Of a stretch of 64,000 nt of DNA, positions 9,938-17,931 are shown in pieces. Below the pieces are notes generated by a model, which worked only from the letters and a program-made list of their open reading frames with translations, did not search any database and was not told the DNA's origin. The first letter of the stretch is position 1; each line of letters opens with the position of its first letter. This DNA is from Tepidibacter mesophilus (GTDB lineage: Bacteria; Bacillota; Clostridia; Peptostreptococcales; Peptostreptococcaceae). The position numbers and the translations under genes were made by a program. The DNA lies in assembly GCF_002724055.1 (NCBI RefSeq), contig NZ_BDQY01000011.1, positions 34,536 to 98,535 of the forward strand, read 5' to 3'.

Positions 9938-10099
9938 CAATATTGTCACTCCTTATTTTTAAAATCTAACACCTTTATTATATATTAAAATTTAATATTA
10001 TTGTAATTGAATTTATATTATTTTTAATATAAACTCATTGTATAGATTTAAATATTGTATACAAAACCAGTCTGCAACTACATATTGAGGAGTGCCAAA

Positions 10100-10818
10100 A
10101 TGAAAAAAATAATAGGAAAAATAAGACGAGCCTGTGATGATTATAATATGATACAGGATAACGATAAAATAGCAGTAGGATTTTCCGGAGGAAAAGATAG
10201 TATAGCTCTTATATATGCTCTTAAACTATTTCAAAGATTTTCTCCTAACAAATTTGAACTAGAAGCTATAACAGTAGACCCTGGATTTGAGAATATGAAC
10301 TTAGATGCGGCTAAAAAATTTTTAAAAGAAATAGAGGTTCCATACACTATAATCAAAACAGATATATCTAAAATAGTATTCGATGAAAGAAAAGAGTCTA
10401 ACCCCTGTTCATTATGCTCTAAGATGAGAAGAGGAGCCTTAAATGAAGAAGCAAAAAAAGAGGTATAAATAAAATAGCACTAGGACATCACCTTGATGAT
10501 GGAATATCCACCCTATTTTTAAGTATGTTCTACGAAGGAAGAATGAATACGTTTAAACCGGTTACATATCTTGATAGAATAGATATAACTACTATCAGAC
10601 CTTTAATATACATAACAGAAGATACTATAATAGAATCAGTTACTCATAATAATTTGCCGGTTCTTAAAAGTCCTTGTCCTGTTGATGGAAAGACAAAAAG
10701 AGAGTTCGCAAACGATATTGTAAAAGATATTTCAAATAAAGTTCCGGATTTTAGAAAGAGAATGCTCAAAGCTATGCAAAATAAAGAGCAAACTCAATTA
10801 TGGTTTAAGCCTGAATAA
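10100..10818 (+). pseudogene. TtcA-like PP-loop tRNA thiolation protein, frameshifted
   Basis: The first part (ATG at 10100 after GAGGAGTG) encodes an ATP pyrophosphatase: AVGFSGGKDSIALIYAL is the PP-loop, and CSLCSKMRRG near residue 110 is the CxxC of the TtcA/TtuA group. The frame ends at 10468, but a second frame continues with INKIALGHHLDDGISTLFLS and PCPVDGKTKRE to 10818, the expected C-terminal half. The break falls at a run of seven A (10452-10458); eight would restore the frame to KKRGINKIALGHH. It is either a true mutation, an assembly error, or slippage. The intact family modifies tRNA with sulfur. Confidence 0.85.
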
Positions 10819-10828
10819 GATAAATAAA

Positions 10829-10950
10829 AAATTCGTCTAGTTGCTACGGACTGACTCATATCGCAACGATCGGCTACGTTGCTTAAAATTTTGTTTATAC
10901 TGTAGTTGTTTCAGCAATGTTATGTGCAAATTAAAAACTATATAGTTCCT
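10829..10950. repeat. Dispersed repeat family 2, copy a
   Basis: Begins AAAATTCGTCTAGTTGCTAC and holds a small hairpin (CAACG...CGTTG) and a tail resembling CAATGTTATG followed by TTAAAAACTATATAG. Matching copies lie at 17450-17578 and 53217-53346. Confidence 0.65.
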
Positions 10951-10977
10951 AACTGGATATAAAAGGAGTGATTTTTA

Positions 10978-13005
10978 ATGAATAAAAAACTTATAAGCTT
11001 TATATTAACAGGTTTCTTTATACTTTCATCTTCAACTAGTATATTTGCAAACTCAATTGTAACTGAAAGCAAAAAAGAAATGATGCTCGCAAAGGGTGTG
11101 ACATACAAAAATGTGTACTCTCTTACAGAAAGTGGTATACAGAATATAAATCTAGTTTATGTGGATTTGAACAATCCTGACATAAAATTAGATTTATTGT
11201 TCAATAAACAAGGATTTCATACAACTCAAAAAGTTAGTGATATGGTAAAAAATGATTCTTTAGATCCTAATAACGGGGACATACTTGCAGCTATAAATGC
11301 TGACTTCTTTAGTATGTCAAACCCTGCCTTTTCACTTGGCCCTATGGTTAAAGACGGAAAAGTTTTATCAAACCCTCATTACCAACCAAATAAATACTCT
11401 ACATTTTTATTTGATAAAAATAAAAATACATTCTTTACATACGTTAAGCCAGATGTTAGTATATCTGATTTAACAAAAAATACACAACTACCAATAGCCG
11501 CTATAAATAAACCTAGTAAAAATTATGCAAACATAGTCATGTACACAAATGAGTACTTCAAAAACTCACCAGGTGCTAACAATACTTACTACGACCTTAC
11601 TGAAGTGGTTGTAATAGATAATATAGTTACAGATGTAAGATACGGACAACCTTCAGTGGCAATACCAAATAACGGTTATGTGTTATTAGCAGCTGGAAAT
11701 AATGGTATAACACTTAGAAATTCTTTGAGTGTAGGTGATGAGTTGAAACTAAACTCTGCCTTTAGCCTTGATTATGCCAATAATATAGACCTTGCAGTAG
11801 GAGGCGGAAGTTTAATACTAAAAGACGGACAGCTATACCCTCCAACACAAAAAGTTCCTGGTAAAAGCCAACGATCTGCACTAGGTGTAACTTATGATAA
11901 TAAACTTATTCTATTCACAACAGACGGAAGACTACCTAACGTTATAGGTATGCAAGAAACAGATGTAGCTAATTATATGAAATCTTTAGGTTGTAAGGAT
12001 GCTATGCTTTTTGATGGGGGTGGCTCTACCGAACTTATCGTAAACGATAATATAGTAAATAATCTTGTTGGCGGGACTGAAAGAAGAATAGTCGATTCTT
12101 TAGCGGTTAAATCAACAGGTGAAAAAGGGGAATTTTCATCTATTCAAGCATTCATAGACAAGGATTTTGGATATGTTAATGATAAGTTTAAACTTACTGT
12201 AAATACGTTCGATTCAGATCTTGATCCACTTAATATACCTATTGGAAATATGAGTTTTAGTGTATCAGGAATAAATGGTACATTCGACAAAAATATATTT
12301 ACTCCAACTAGTTCAGGAGAAGGTATTATCCATGTAAAATACAAAGATAAAGATGCTTCTATACCTATAACTATAGTTGGAAAATCTAGTACAGATCCTA
12401 ATTTAGTAGATGAACTCGGAAAAGAAGGCATAAATATAGCGTTTTTAAGTGATATGAATCAAGTAAGTACTCTACTTGATAATTTAGTTCATATAAAATA
12501 TAGGGATGATATAAATCAAAATGCAAATAATTTATTCTTATTATCTAATTCAAATGCTGGATTTGAACAAGAACTAAATAAACCTCACTACAACTTTAAA
12601 GGCTCTTATTCAAGTCAAACTGTAGACAACAACCTTATAGTAAATCTTAATAGCTCTAATGGAGGTTTCTTTAAATCACAGGGACAATGGGACTTTCTTA
12701 GAAATTCAATCAATACTAAAGCTGATAATATATTTATAGTTCTTAATTCTAAAGAATCATTAAAGATAAAAGAAGAAGCTTATGAATTCAAAAGAACTTT
12801 ACATGAAACTTCAAAAAACAAAAATGTTTATGTTATTTATAGAGGAGATGCCTTTAATCAAACATTAGAAGACAATGTGAGATTTATAAGTATACCAGAC
12901 TACAAGGATGTCTATAAAAATAATTTCTTAAACGATTATAAATATCTTATGGTTAATATAAATGGAAAAGATATAAAATATACCTATAAAAAGGTCTTTA
13001 ATTAA
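10978..13005 (+). CDS. Secreted phosphodiester glycosidase (NAGPA-domain) protein
   Basis: 675 aa with an N-terminal signal peptide (KKLISFILTGFFILSSSTSI, cleavage after FAN). Residues about 95-370 match the phosphodiester glycosidase domain: INADFFSMSNPAFSLGPMV, LAVGGGSLILKDGQ and LFDGGGSTELIVN. The domain cleaves sugar-phosphodiester links, for example of uncapped GlcNAc-1-phosphate type; the natural substrate here is unknown. Residues 370-470 look like an Ig-like spacer and the C-terminal third is not recognised. GGAGTG precedes the ATG, and a strong terminator follows. Confidence 0.85.
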   Translation: MNKKLISFILTGFFILSSSTSIFANSIVTESKKEMMLAKGVTYKNVYSLTESGIQNINLVYVDLNNPDIKLDLLFNKQGFHTTQKVSDMVKNDSLDPNNGDILAAINADFFSMSNPAFSLGPMVKDGKVLSNPHYQPNKYSTFLFDKNKNTFFTYVKPDVSISDLTKNTQLPIAAINKPSKNYANIVMYTNEYFKNSPGANNTYYDLTEVVVIDNIVTDVRYGQPSVAIPNNGYVLLAAGNNGITLRNSLSVGDELKLNSAFSLDYANNIDLAVGGGSLILKDGQLYPPTQKVPGKSQRSALGVTYDNKLILFTTDGRLPNVIGMQETDVANYMKSLGCKDAMLFDGGGSTELIVNDNIVNNLVGGTERRIVDSLAVKSTGEKGEFSSIQAFIDKDFGYVNDKFKLTVNTFDSDLDPLNIPIGNMSFSVSGINGTFDKNIFTPTSSGEGIIHVKYKDKDASIPITIVGKSSTDPNLVDELGKEGINIAFLSDMNQVSTLLDNLVHIKYRDDINQNANNLFLLSNSNAGFEQELNKPHYNFKGSYSSQTVDNNLIVNLNSSNGGFFKSQGQWDFLRNSINTKADNIFIVLNSKESLKIKEEAYEFKRTLHETSKNKNVYVIYRGDAFNQTLEDNVRFISIPDYKDVYKNNFLNDYKYLMVNINGKDIKYTYKKVFN

Positions 13006-13048
13006 AAAATTTTCCAAGAACCATATCATAGTTTTTAGCATAATATAT

Positions 13049-13090
13049 AATATGAGAAAGTGTAGATTTAAACTTTCTCATATTTTTTTA
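13049..13090 (+). terminator. Intrinsic terminator after the glycosidase gene
   Basis: ATATGAGAAAGT and ACTTTCTCATAT form a 12-bp stem followed by TTTTTTTATTTT. Confidence 0.9.
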
Positions 13091-13110
13091 TTTTCTCCAT
13101 ATAATTAATT

Positions 13111-13131
13111 AGGAGGTAACTAAACGGTTAT
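13111..13131 (+). other. yyaC: 5' exon of yyaC: ribosome site and first two bases of the start codon
   Basis: AGGAGG (13111-13116) is followed by 13 bases and then A-T (13130-13131), where the IStron begins. No start codon is complete on this side. Joined to the G at 15016, the sequence reads ATG-TTG-AAC-AGG in frame with yyaC. The 13-base spacing is longer than usual. GTTAT at the boundary resembles the pentamers reported at IStron insertions. Confidence 0.7.
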
Positions 13132-13172
13132 AAAAAAATTAATAAACACTTTAAGAATTTATTGATTTTTTA

Positions 13173-13182
13173 CAACTTAACC
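13173..13182 (+). other. Predicted internal guide sequence (P1/P10)
   Basis: TAACC (13178-13182) is complementary to GGTTA at the end of the 5' exon (13126-13130), and CAAC (13173-13176) to GTTG at the start of the 3' exon (15016-15019). The remaining base, T13177, faces the last exon base T13131, where a G (for the usual U-G wobble) would be expected. It lies directly before P2, the right position for an IGS. Confidence 0.65.
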
Positions 13183-13600
13183 TCCCATGTTCATAAAGAG
13201 CATGGAGTGATAGGATAAACCTATCCAAAATCCTTTGAACTGCTGGAAACCCTTAAAGCTAGTTGAACCACAACATGACCATGAAATAAAGGTGAGTGTG
13301 AAGGTTGCGAAAGTAAAAAAAATCAACTAGATGGCATACGGTTAAATCCTAAGTGCTAAAATAATAGGCAATCAGCATCCAAGACCCGAATAGGGTAAGG
13401 TTCAACGACTATCCCTTAATGGGAGTACATTCAAGCGAATGGAAGTGGAGGACACCTAAAACACTAAATTTTAGTGAATGGTGATGATATAGTCTACACT
13501 CATATGAAAGTATGAGAAGTTCATAAGAGAACTGCATAGGTAGTAGCGAACCTATGTGAATACGCGTAAATTTTATAATAGTTCTTTGAAAACTTTATAT
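13173..13600 (+). ncRNA. Group I intron catalytic core
   Basis: Landmarks in order: internal guide 13173-13182; P2 hairpin CCATG/CATGG (13184-13207); P2.1 GATAGG/CCTATC (13209-13225); P element GAACTGCTGGAAACCC (13237-13252); Q element AATCCTAAGTGCTAA (13345-13359); GGCAATCAGCATCCAAG (13367-13383); R element GGTTCAACGACTATCCC (13399-13415); S element GATGATATAGTCTAC (13483-13497). P7 forms between GACTAT (13407-13412) and ATAGTC (13489-13494). Hairpins CTCATA/TATGAG, GTTC/GAAC and CATAGGT/ACCTATG follow as P9-type stems. All conserved pairings are intact, so catalysis looks possible. Confidence 0.9.
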
Positions 13601-13764
13601 AAACCTATAAAAAATTCGCTTTATGCTAATGCATAGAGTATGTCAGCAGCTAGTTCTAAAAAATTCTTTCATGGTAAGAAATAACATTATTTAATCATCA
13701 TCTAAGTAATATATATACGATAAAAAAGTGGTATCATATATATATATAAGGAGGTGAGAAGAAA

Positions 13765-14901
13765 ATGATAAAAGCTATTAAAATACGATTGTTACCCACT
13801 AAAGAACAAGAAATATTAATGTTTAAATCTACCGATATAGCTAGATTTGCATATAATTGGGGTTTAGCTAAGTGGGAAGAAATGTATAAGCAAGGGTTAA
13901 CGCCATCAAAATCTAAAATCAAAAAAGAATTTAATAATACAATTAAGAAACAAGAAGAATATAAATGGCTATATGAAGTAAGCGGGCAAGTAATACCACA
14001 AGCTTTTGATGATTTAAATACTGCTTATCAAAACTTTTTCAAAGGTAAAGCAGAAAAACCTAAATTTAAAACCAAGAAAAAATCTAAAAAATCTTTTTAT
14101 GTTAGGTATGATGCTATTAAATTTAAAGATAATCAAGTTAACATGGAGAAGATAGGTAAAGTAGCATACACATCTAATTATGACATTCCCAGATTAGATA
14201 AGTACAAAAACCCTAGATGCTATTTTGACGGGAAATACTGGTATCTAACATTAGGATTTGAACACGGTGAAAAACAAACTGAATTAAATAAAGATTTGAG
14301 TATAGGTGTTGATTTAGGAATAAAAGATTTAGCAATAGTGAATTGCCTAGATAAGCCTATAAAAAACATTAATAAATCAATCGAAGTTAGAAGGTTAAAG
14401 AAAAAGCTTAAGCGCTTGCAAATACAAGTATCAAGAAAATATGAAATGAATAAAAACGAAAAACAATTTATTAAGACTAACAACATCATTAAATTGGAAA
14501 TGCAAATTAAACTTATTTATAGAAAGCTATCAAATATAAGAAACAACCATATTCATCAAGCCACTAATAAAATAGTTAAATTAAGACCGTATAGAGTAGT
14601 TATGGAAGATTTAAATATAAGTGGAATGATGAAGAATAAACATTTATCAGAAAAGATACAAGAACAAAAATTATATGAATTTATAAGACAAATGAAATAC
14701 AAGTGCGAATTTAATAAAATAGAATTTGTTCAAGTAGATAGATTTTATCCAAGTAGTAAAACTTGCTCTTGTTGTGGAAATATAAAGAGTGATTTAAAGT
14801 TAAAAGATAGGATATATGTATGTAATAATCATGATTGCAAATTGGTTATTGATAGAGATAAAAATGCTAGTATAAATCTTGGTAATTATAAGTTAGCATA
14901 A
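13765..14901 (+). CDS. tnpB: TnpB, RNA-guided RuvC nuclease of the IStron
   Basis: 378 aa, full length. An N-terminal OrfB helix-turn-helix region (MIKAIKIRLLPTKEQE) is followed by a split RuvC: SIGVDLGIKDLAIV (first Asp near residue 187), VMEDLNISGMMKN (Glu near 279), a zinc finger starting CSCCG near 333, and VIDRDKNASINLG (last Asp near 365). All catalytic residues are present. AAGGAGGTGAG precedes the ATG. TnpB with its omega-RNA cuts DNA at sites matching the element's right flank next to a TAM, which helps the element persist. tnpA is absent. Confidence 0.95.
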   Translation: MIKAIKIRLLPTKEQEILMFKSTDIARFAYNWGLAKWEEMYKQGLTPSKSKIKKEFNNTIKKQEEYKWLYEVSGQVIPQAFDDLNTAYQNFFKGKAEKPKFKTKKKSKKSFYVRYDAIKFKDNQVNMEKIGKVAYTSNYDIPRLDKYKNPRCYFDGKYWYLTLGFEHGEKQTELNKDLSIGVDLGIKDLAIVNCLDKPIKNINKSIEVRRLKKKLKRLQIQVSRKYEMNKNEKQFIKTNNIIKLEMQIKLIYRKLSNIRNNHIHQATNKIVKLRPYRVVMEDLNISGMMKNKHLSEKIQEQKLYEFIRQMKYKCEFNKIEFVQVDRFYPSSKTCSCCGNIKSDLKLKDRIYVCNNHDCKLVIDRDKNASINLGNYKLA

Positions 14902-15015
14902 TGTCGCACTAACAAGACAGTGCTAATATGTAGGATGCGTTGTATCCGAATTTAAGCCCTCGGACTACCACATAAAACTAAAGTAAAGTAGTTTTTACTA
15001 TTTGAACTAGGGTAG
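14880..15015 (+). ncRNA. Predicted omega-RNA (reRNA) scaffold and intron 3' end
   Basis: The 114 bases after tnpB are non-coding and structured: GCACT/AGTGC, GGAT/ATCC, AAAACTA/TAGTTTT, and CTACC (near 14966) that can pair with GGTAG at the extreme end (15011-15015). In TnpB systems the guide RNA overlaps the tnpB 3' end and its guide is the flank just past the element, here the first bases of yyaC from 15016. The start of the RNA cannot be set from sequence alone. Confidence 0.65.
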
Positions 15016-15016
15016 G

Positions 15017-15607
15017 TTGAACAGGGAATCAAATAAATTTATAGGGTTATATAAAGTTTTTATAGACTTTTATAAAGTTTATGCAACGGTGCTATCTGTG
15101 TATTTGGCTAAGGCAAATTATAAAGAAGAAAATGTCATTTGTGTTTTAAAAGAAATTTTAACAACTATAATCAACGATAACACGGTTATAATTTGTATAG
15201 GAACAGATAGATGCATAGGCGATTCTCTAGGTCCCCTAGTTGGAACTATGCTAAAGAACAGCGATTATAAATATCCTATTTACGGAACTTTAGATGATCC
15301 TATTCATGCCTTGAATATTCATGAATCACTAAATTATATAAAAAACAAACATCCGAAAGCTAATTTTGTAGCTATAGATGCTTGTTTAGGAGAAGTTAAT
15401 AATATAGGCAATATTCAAATCAGAGAAGGCCCTATACTTCCGGGAAAGGGAGTTGGAAAATCACTTCCTAAAATAGGTGATTACTCAATAGTTGCCATAG
15501 TTGATGAAATTGATGAAAACAGTAAATTTGCATTTAATAATATACGTCTTAGTTTTATAGTTCAGATGTCAGAATTAATAGCAACGTCTATTATACTTTC
15601 ATCATAA
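15017..15607 (+). CDS. yyaC: Spore protease YyaC (main exon)
   Basis: 196 aa as read from the TTG at 15017, 197 aa if spliced to begin ATG-TTG. The DUF1256/YyaC domain is complete: VIICIGTDRCIGDSLGPLVG near residue 57, YGTLDDPIHALN, FVAIDACLG and REGPILPGKGVGK. It is related to the spore protease GPR and belongs to sporulation. The TTG as written has only GGGTAGG directly next to it as a ribosome site, so unspliced message should be translated poorly. The gene is otherwise undamaged, which argues that splicing works. Confidence 0.9.
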   Translation: MNRESNKFIGLYKVFIDFYKVYATVLSVYLAKANYKEENVICVLKEILTTIINDNTVIICIGTDRCIGDSLGPLVGTMLKNSDYKYPIYGTLDDPIHALNIHESLNYIKNKHPKANFVAIDACLGEVNNIGNIQIREGPILPGKGVGKSLPKIGDYSIVAIVDEIDENSKFAFNNIRLSFIVQMSELIATSIILSS

Positions 15608-15628
15608 AAAATTCGTCTAGTCGATGTT

Positions 15629-16567
15629 TTAGTACTTATTGTTCATCAGAAATACGATTAACGGTATTGTTATTACAGATAAAAGAGTAGTTATAAATAT
15701 ACCTTGAGATGCTAATATATGATCATTCTCGTATTTTGTTGCAAATATAGCACAGTTTGCAGCACTTGGCATTCCAGACACAATAGATGGTATCCCTAAT
15801 AATAAACCATTTAGATGAAATACATTTTTTAAAGTAAAATATACTATAAATGGAATAATCAAAAGTCTTAAACAAGATACTATTAATAAGTATTTATTCT
15901 TAAGAGCATCATTTATACTGGATTGAGCTAGTATTGACCCTACTAATATCATAGACATCGGTGTTGTTGTATTTGCAAGAACATTCAATATATTGTATAT
16001 AGGAGTAGGTATTTTTATAGATAATAAAAATAAAGTGTATCCAATTATTATAGCAAGCATTCCAGGATTAATAATTATTTTTTTTAAGTTCATATCACTT
16101 GATTCTTCAGAATGTCTAGACATTATCATAACCCCAAAACTCCACACCAATATATTAAAAGGCATATTAAATAAAGCTGTATAAAAAACTCCAGAATCTC
16201 CATAAATAGCACTTATAACAGGATATCCCATAAATCCTACATTAGGAAATATAATCAAATACTGTAATATATCTTTAACCTTTCCTTTAACATCTATGTT
16301 CTTTATAACAAGAAAAGATATTAGTATGGACATCAAATACATAGCTATAGATATTATTATTATTCCTATACTGCTTTTTAGCATTTGTATTGAAAACTCA
16401 TACTGCATAGATTTTATTATTAAACAAGGAAGTGTTATATATAAAACTATATTACTAAGCTCTTTATTGAGATTCTGAGTTATAAGTTTTTTCTTATTCG
16501 CTGTATATCCTATTAATATTAGTGCAAACAACATAAATACCTGATTAAATGTAGACACGAAATTCAT
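15629..16567 (-). CDS. AEC family (auxin efflux carrier-like) transporter
   Basis: 312 aa, about ten hydrophobic segments in two halves, with the family traits SNIVLYITLPCLIIK near residue 40 and PNVGFMGYPVISAIYGD near 110, and a second-half PSIVSGMPSAANCAIFATKY. Members export or exchange organic anions (malate, others); the substrate cannot be read. It is monocistronic, convergent with yyaC. The gap on its 5' side carries repeat family 1. Confidence 0.88.
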   Translation of the reverse strand: MNFVSTFNQVFMLFALILIGYTANKKKLITQNLNKELSNIVLYITLPCLIIKSMQYEFSIQMLKSSIGIIIISIAMYLMSILISFLVIKNIDVKGKVKDILQYLIIFPNVGFMGYPVISAIYGDSGVFYTALFNMPFNILVWSFGVMIMSRHSEESSDMNLKKIIINPGMLAIIIGYTLFLLSIKIPTPIYNILNVLANTTTPMSMILVGSILAQSSINDALKNKYLLIVSCLRLLIIPFIVYFTLKNVFHLNGLLLGIPSIVSGMPSAANCAIFATKYENDHILASQGIFITTLLSVITIPLIVFLMNNKY

Positions 16568-16732
16568 ATTATACCCCCAGTAAATTTTTATTATCTTACT
16601 ATAATATACTATATAAAAAGAATTTGTCTATAAATTTTCTTTATAAGTTAAAGTATTATACTTGTGTATGTATTCAAAATCTTTATTTAAAAACTATATA
16701 ATGCAGATTTTTGGAATCTATAACCAAAATTA

Positions 16733-16943
16733 AAAAAATGAAGCTTATTAAAATGTTAGATACTTTTGATTAATACTTTTCTATAAAACTTAGACTGCGT
16801 CGTTTAAATACCCGTTAAAAAACTTCATTGTTTGAACATAGTGAGTTTATGGAGTTTTAGGGCATTTAATAAGACGCTGTCTTTAGTTTTATTAAAATAT
16901 TAATTAAGTATCGTTATTTTAATGAGCTTCATTTTAGCTTAAG
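16733..16943. repeat. Dispersed imperfect-palindrome repeat, family 1, copy B
   Basis: Best preserved copy. Left arm GAAGCTTATTAAAATGTTAG and right arm ending TTTTAATGAGCTTC are reverse complements with mismatches, and inner blocks such as ACTGCGTC/GACGCTGT also pair. It matches 399-613 along its whole length. It lies between the AEC transporter and fabZ; no ORF is seen. Confidence 0.7.
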
Positions 16944-16967
16944 AACTATACTTATATAATTAAAATT

Positions 16968-17399
16968 TTAGTTTTTATCTACTAATGCAAACATTAAAGT
17001 TCCACTGCAAGCTAATTCTTCTCCTACATAAGCCTTGGCTTCTGCTTTTCCTATTCCTCTTCTCATGGCTATCATTTCAACTTCCATCTTAAGAATATCT
17101 CCAGGTCTTACTTCTCTTCTGAATCTAACTTTATCTATTCCTGTAAAAACTCCTAATTTTCCCTTATTTTCTTCTACTGTCATCATTGCAACTGCACCTA
17201 CTTGAGCCATAGCTTCAACAATTAAAACTCCTGGCATTAATGGATAATCAGGAAAATGACCTTGGAAAAATGGCTCATTTACAGTTACATTCTTTATTCC
17301 AACAGCTCTTTTACCTTCTTCTAACTCAACTATCTTATCCACTAGTAAAAAAGGATATCTATGTGGTATTATCTTTTTTATTTCATCTACATTAAGCAT
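16968..17399 (-). CDS. fabZ: 3-hydroxyacyl-ACP dehydratase FabZ
   Basis: 143 aa, normal length. The motif [14 protein letters not shown] near residue 10 and the active-site stretch [21 protein letters not shown] (His near 48, Glu near 62) are intact. It dehydrates 3-hydroxyacyl-ACP in fatty-acid elongation. It stands alone here rather than with fab genes; AGGAGGTTTTAAA precedes the ATG. Confidence 0.96.
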   Translation of the reverse strand: MLNVDEIKKIIPHRYPFLLVDKIVELEEGKRAVGIKNVTVNEPFFQGHFPDYPLMPGVLIVEAMAQVGAVAMMTVEENKGKLGVFTGIDKVRFRREVRPGDILKMEVEMIAMRRGIGKAEAKAYVGEELACSGTLMFALVDKN

Positions 17400-17449
17400 A
17401 TTTTAAAACCTCCTTATAGTATCTAGTACTAATTTTATAATTAGTATAC

Positions 17450-17578
17450 CATAAAAATTCGCTTTATGCTAACGCATAGCTCATGTCGCCAACGAGTCCT
17501 CCGGGCTCCGTTGCTTAAAATAGTTGCAAGTGTATAATATTCAATATATGTTATGCATAAGTTAAAAGTCATATATTT
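17450..17578. repeat. Dispersed repeat family 2, copy b
   Basis: Begins AAAATTCGCTTTATGCTAAC, continues CATGTCGCCAACGAG and GGGCTCCGTTGCTTAAAA with a CAACG/CGTTG hairpin, and ends near TTAAAAGTCATATATT. Its first 35 bases match a segment inside the IStron at 13608. Confidence 0.7.
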
Positions 17579-17583
17579 ACTAT

Positions 17584-17625
17584 GAAAAAAATAGCCTATA
17601 TCTAATAGATAATGGCTATTTCTTT
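17584..17625 (-). terminator. Intrinsic terminator at the end of flgJ
   Basis: AATAGCCAT and ATAGGCTATT form a stem followed by TTTTTTC on the minus strand, overlapping the flgJ stop. Confidence 0.8.
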
Positions 17626-17918
17626 ATATATGTTTTATTAAATTGATCATATATAGTTTTAGCTAGTCCTAAGGACGATCCCTTTGAAGATTTTACTGCA
17701 AGTTCTTCTACATATAAATCTTCAAAAATCTCTCTTCCTTGAGATCTTTCAACCAAAGAATCCTTAGGGATAGTCTTTTTCATTTCCTTTAGCATTATTT
17801 TTAAAAACTCGGCTTCTATATCCTCACACGCCTTCATAAGTTTTTTATCATCTTCTTTAGTATTATTAGCCTTTGTCTTTAATACTTCTAAATTTGTGTA
17901 ATTATTAGTAACATTCAC
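17616..17918 (-). CDS. flgJ: Rod-binding protein (FlgJ N-terminal domain)
   Basis: 100 aa. The rod-binding motif EFLKIMLKEMKKTIP followed by GREIFEDLYVEELA marks the FlgJ N-terminal domain; the muramidase domain found in enterobacterial FlgJ is absent, as is usual in clostridia. It probably caps and helps assemble the rod. It follows flgG by 13 bases, and a terminator closes the unit. Confidence 0.9.
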   Translation of the reverse strand: MNVTNNYTNLEVLKTKANNTKEDDKKLMKACEDIEAEFLKIMLKEMKKTIPKDSLVERSQGREIFEDLYVEELAVKSSKGSSLGLAKTIYDQFNKTYIKK

Positions 17919-17931
17919 TTAAATCACCAAC

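Larger units (their letters stand above)
13132..15015 (+). mobile_element. IStron: group I intron fused to an IS605-type tnpB element
   Basis: 1884 bases. The first about 480 bases hold a group I intron core, followed by an intact tnpB and a structured 3' end ending ...GGGTAG. This is the architecture of C. difficile CdISt1-type IStrons, which transpose as IS605 relatives and splice from RNA. No tnpA (Y1 transposase) is present, so movement needs one in trans. The boundaries are inferred from: T as last exon base and G as last intron base (group I rule), pairing of an internal guide with both exons, and restoration of the yyaC ATG. Confidence 0.85.

Noticed and set aside
15607..15640. Short match to repeat family 2 after yyaC
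   Set aside because: Only about 18 bases (AAAAAATTCGTCTAG) match; too short to list as a copy.
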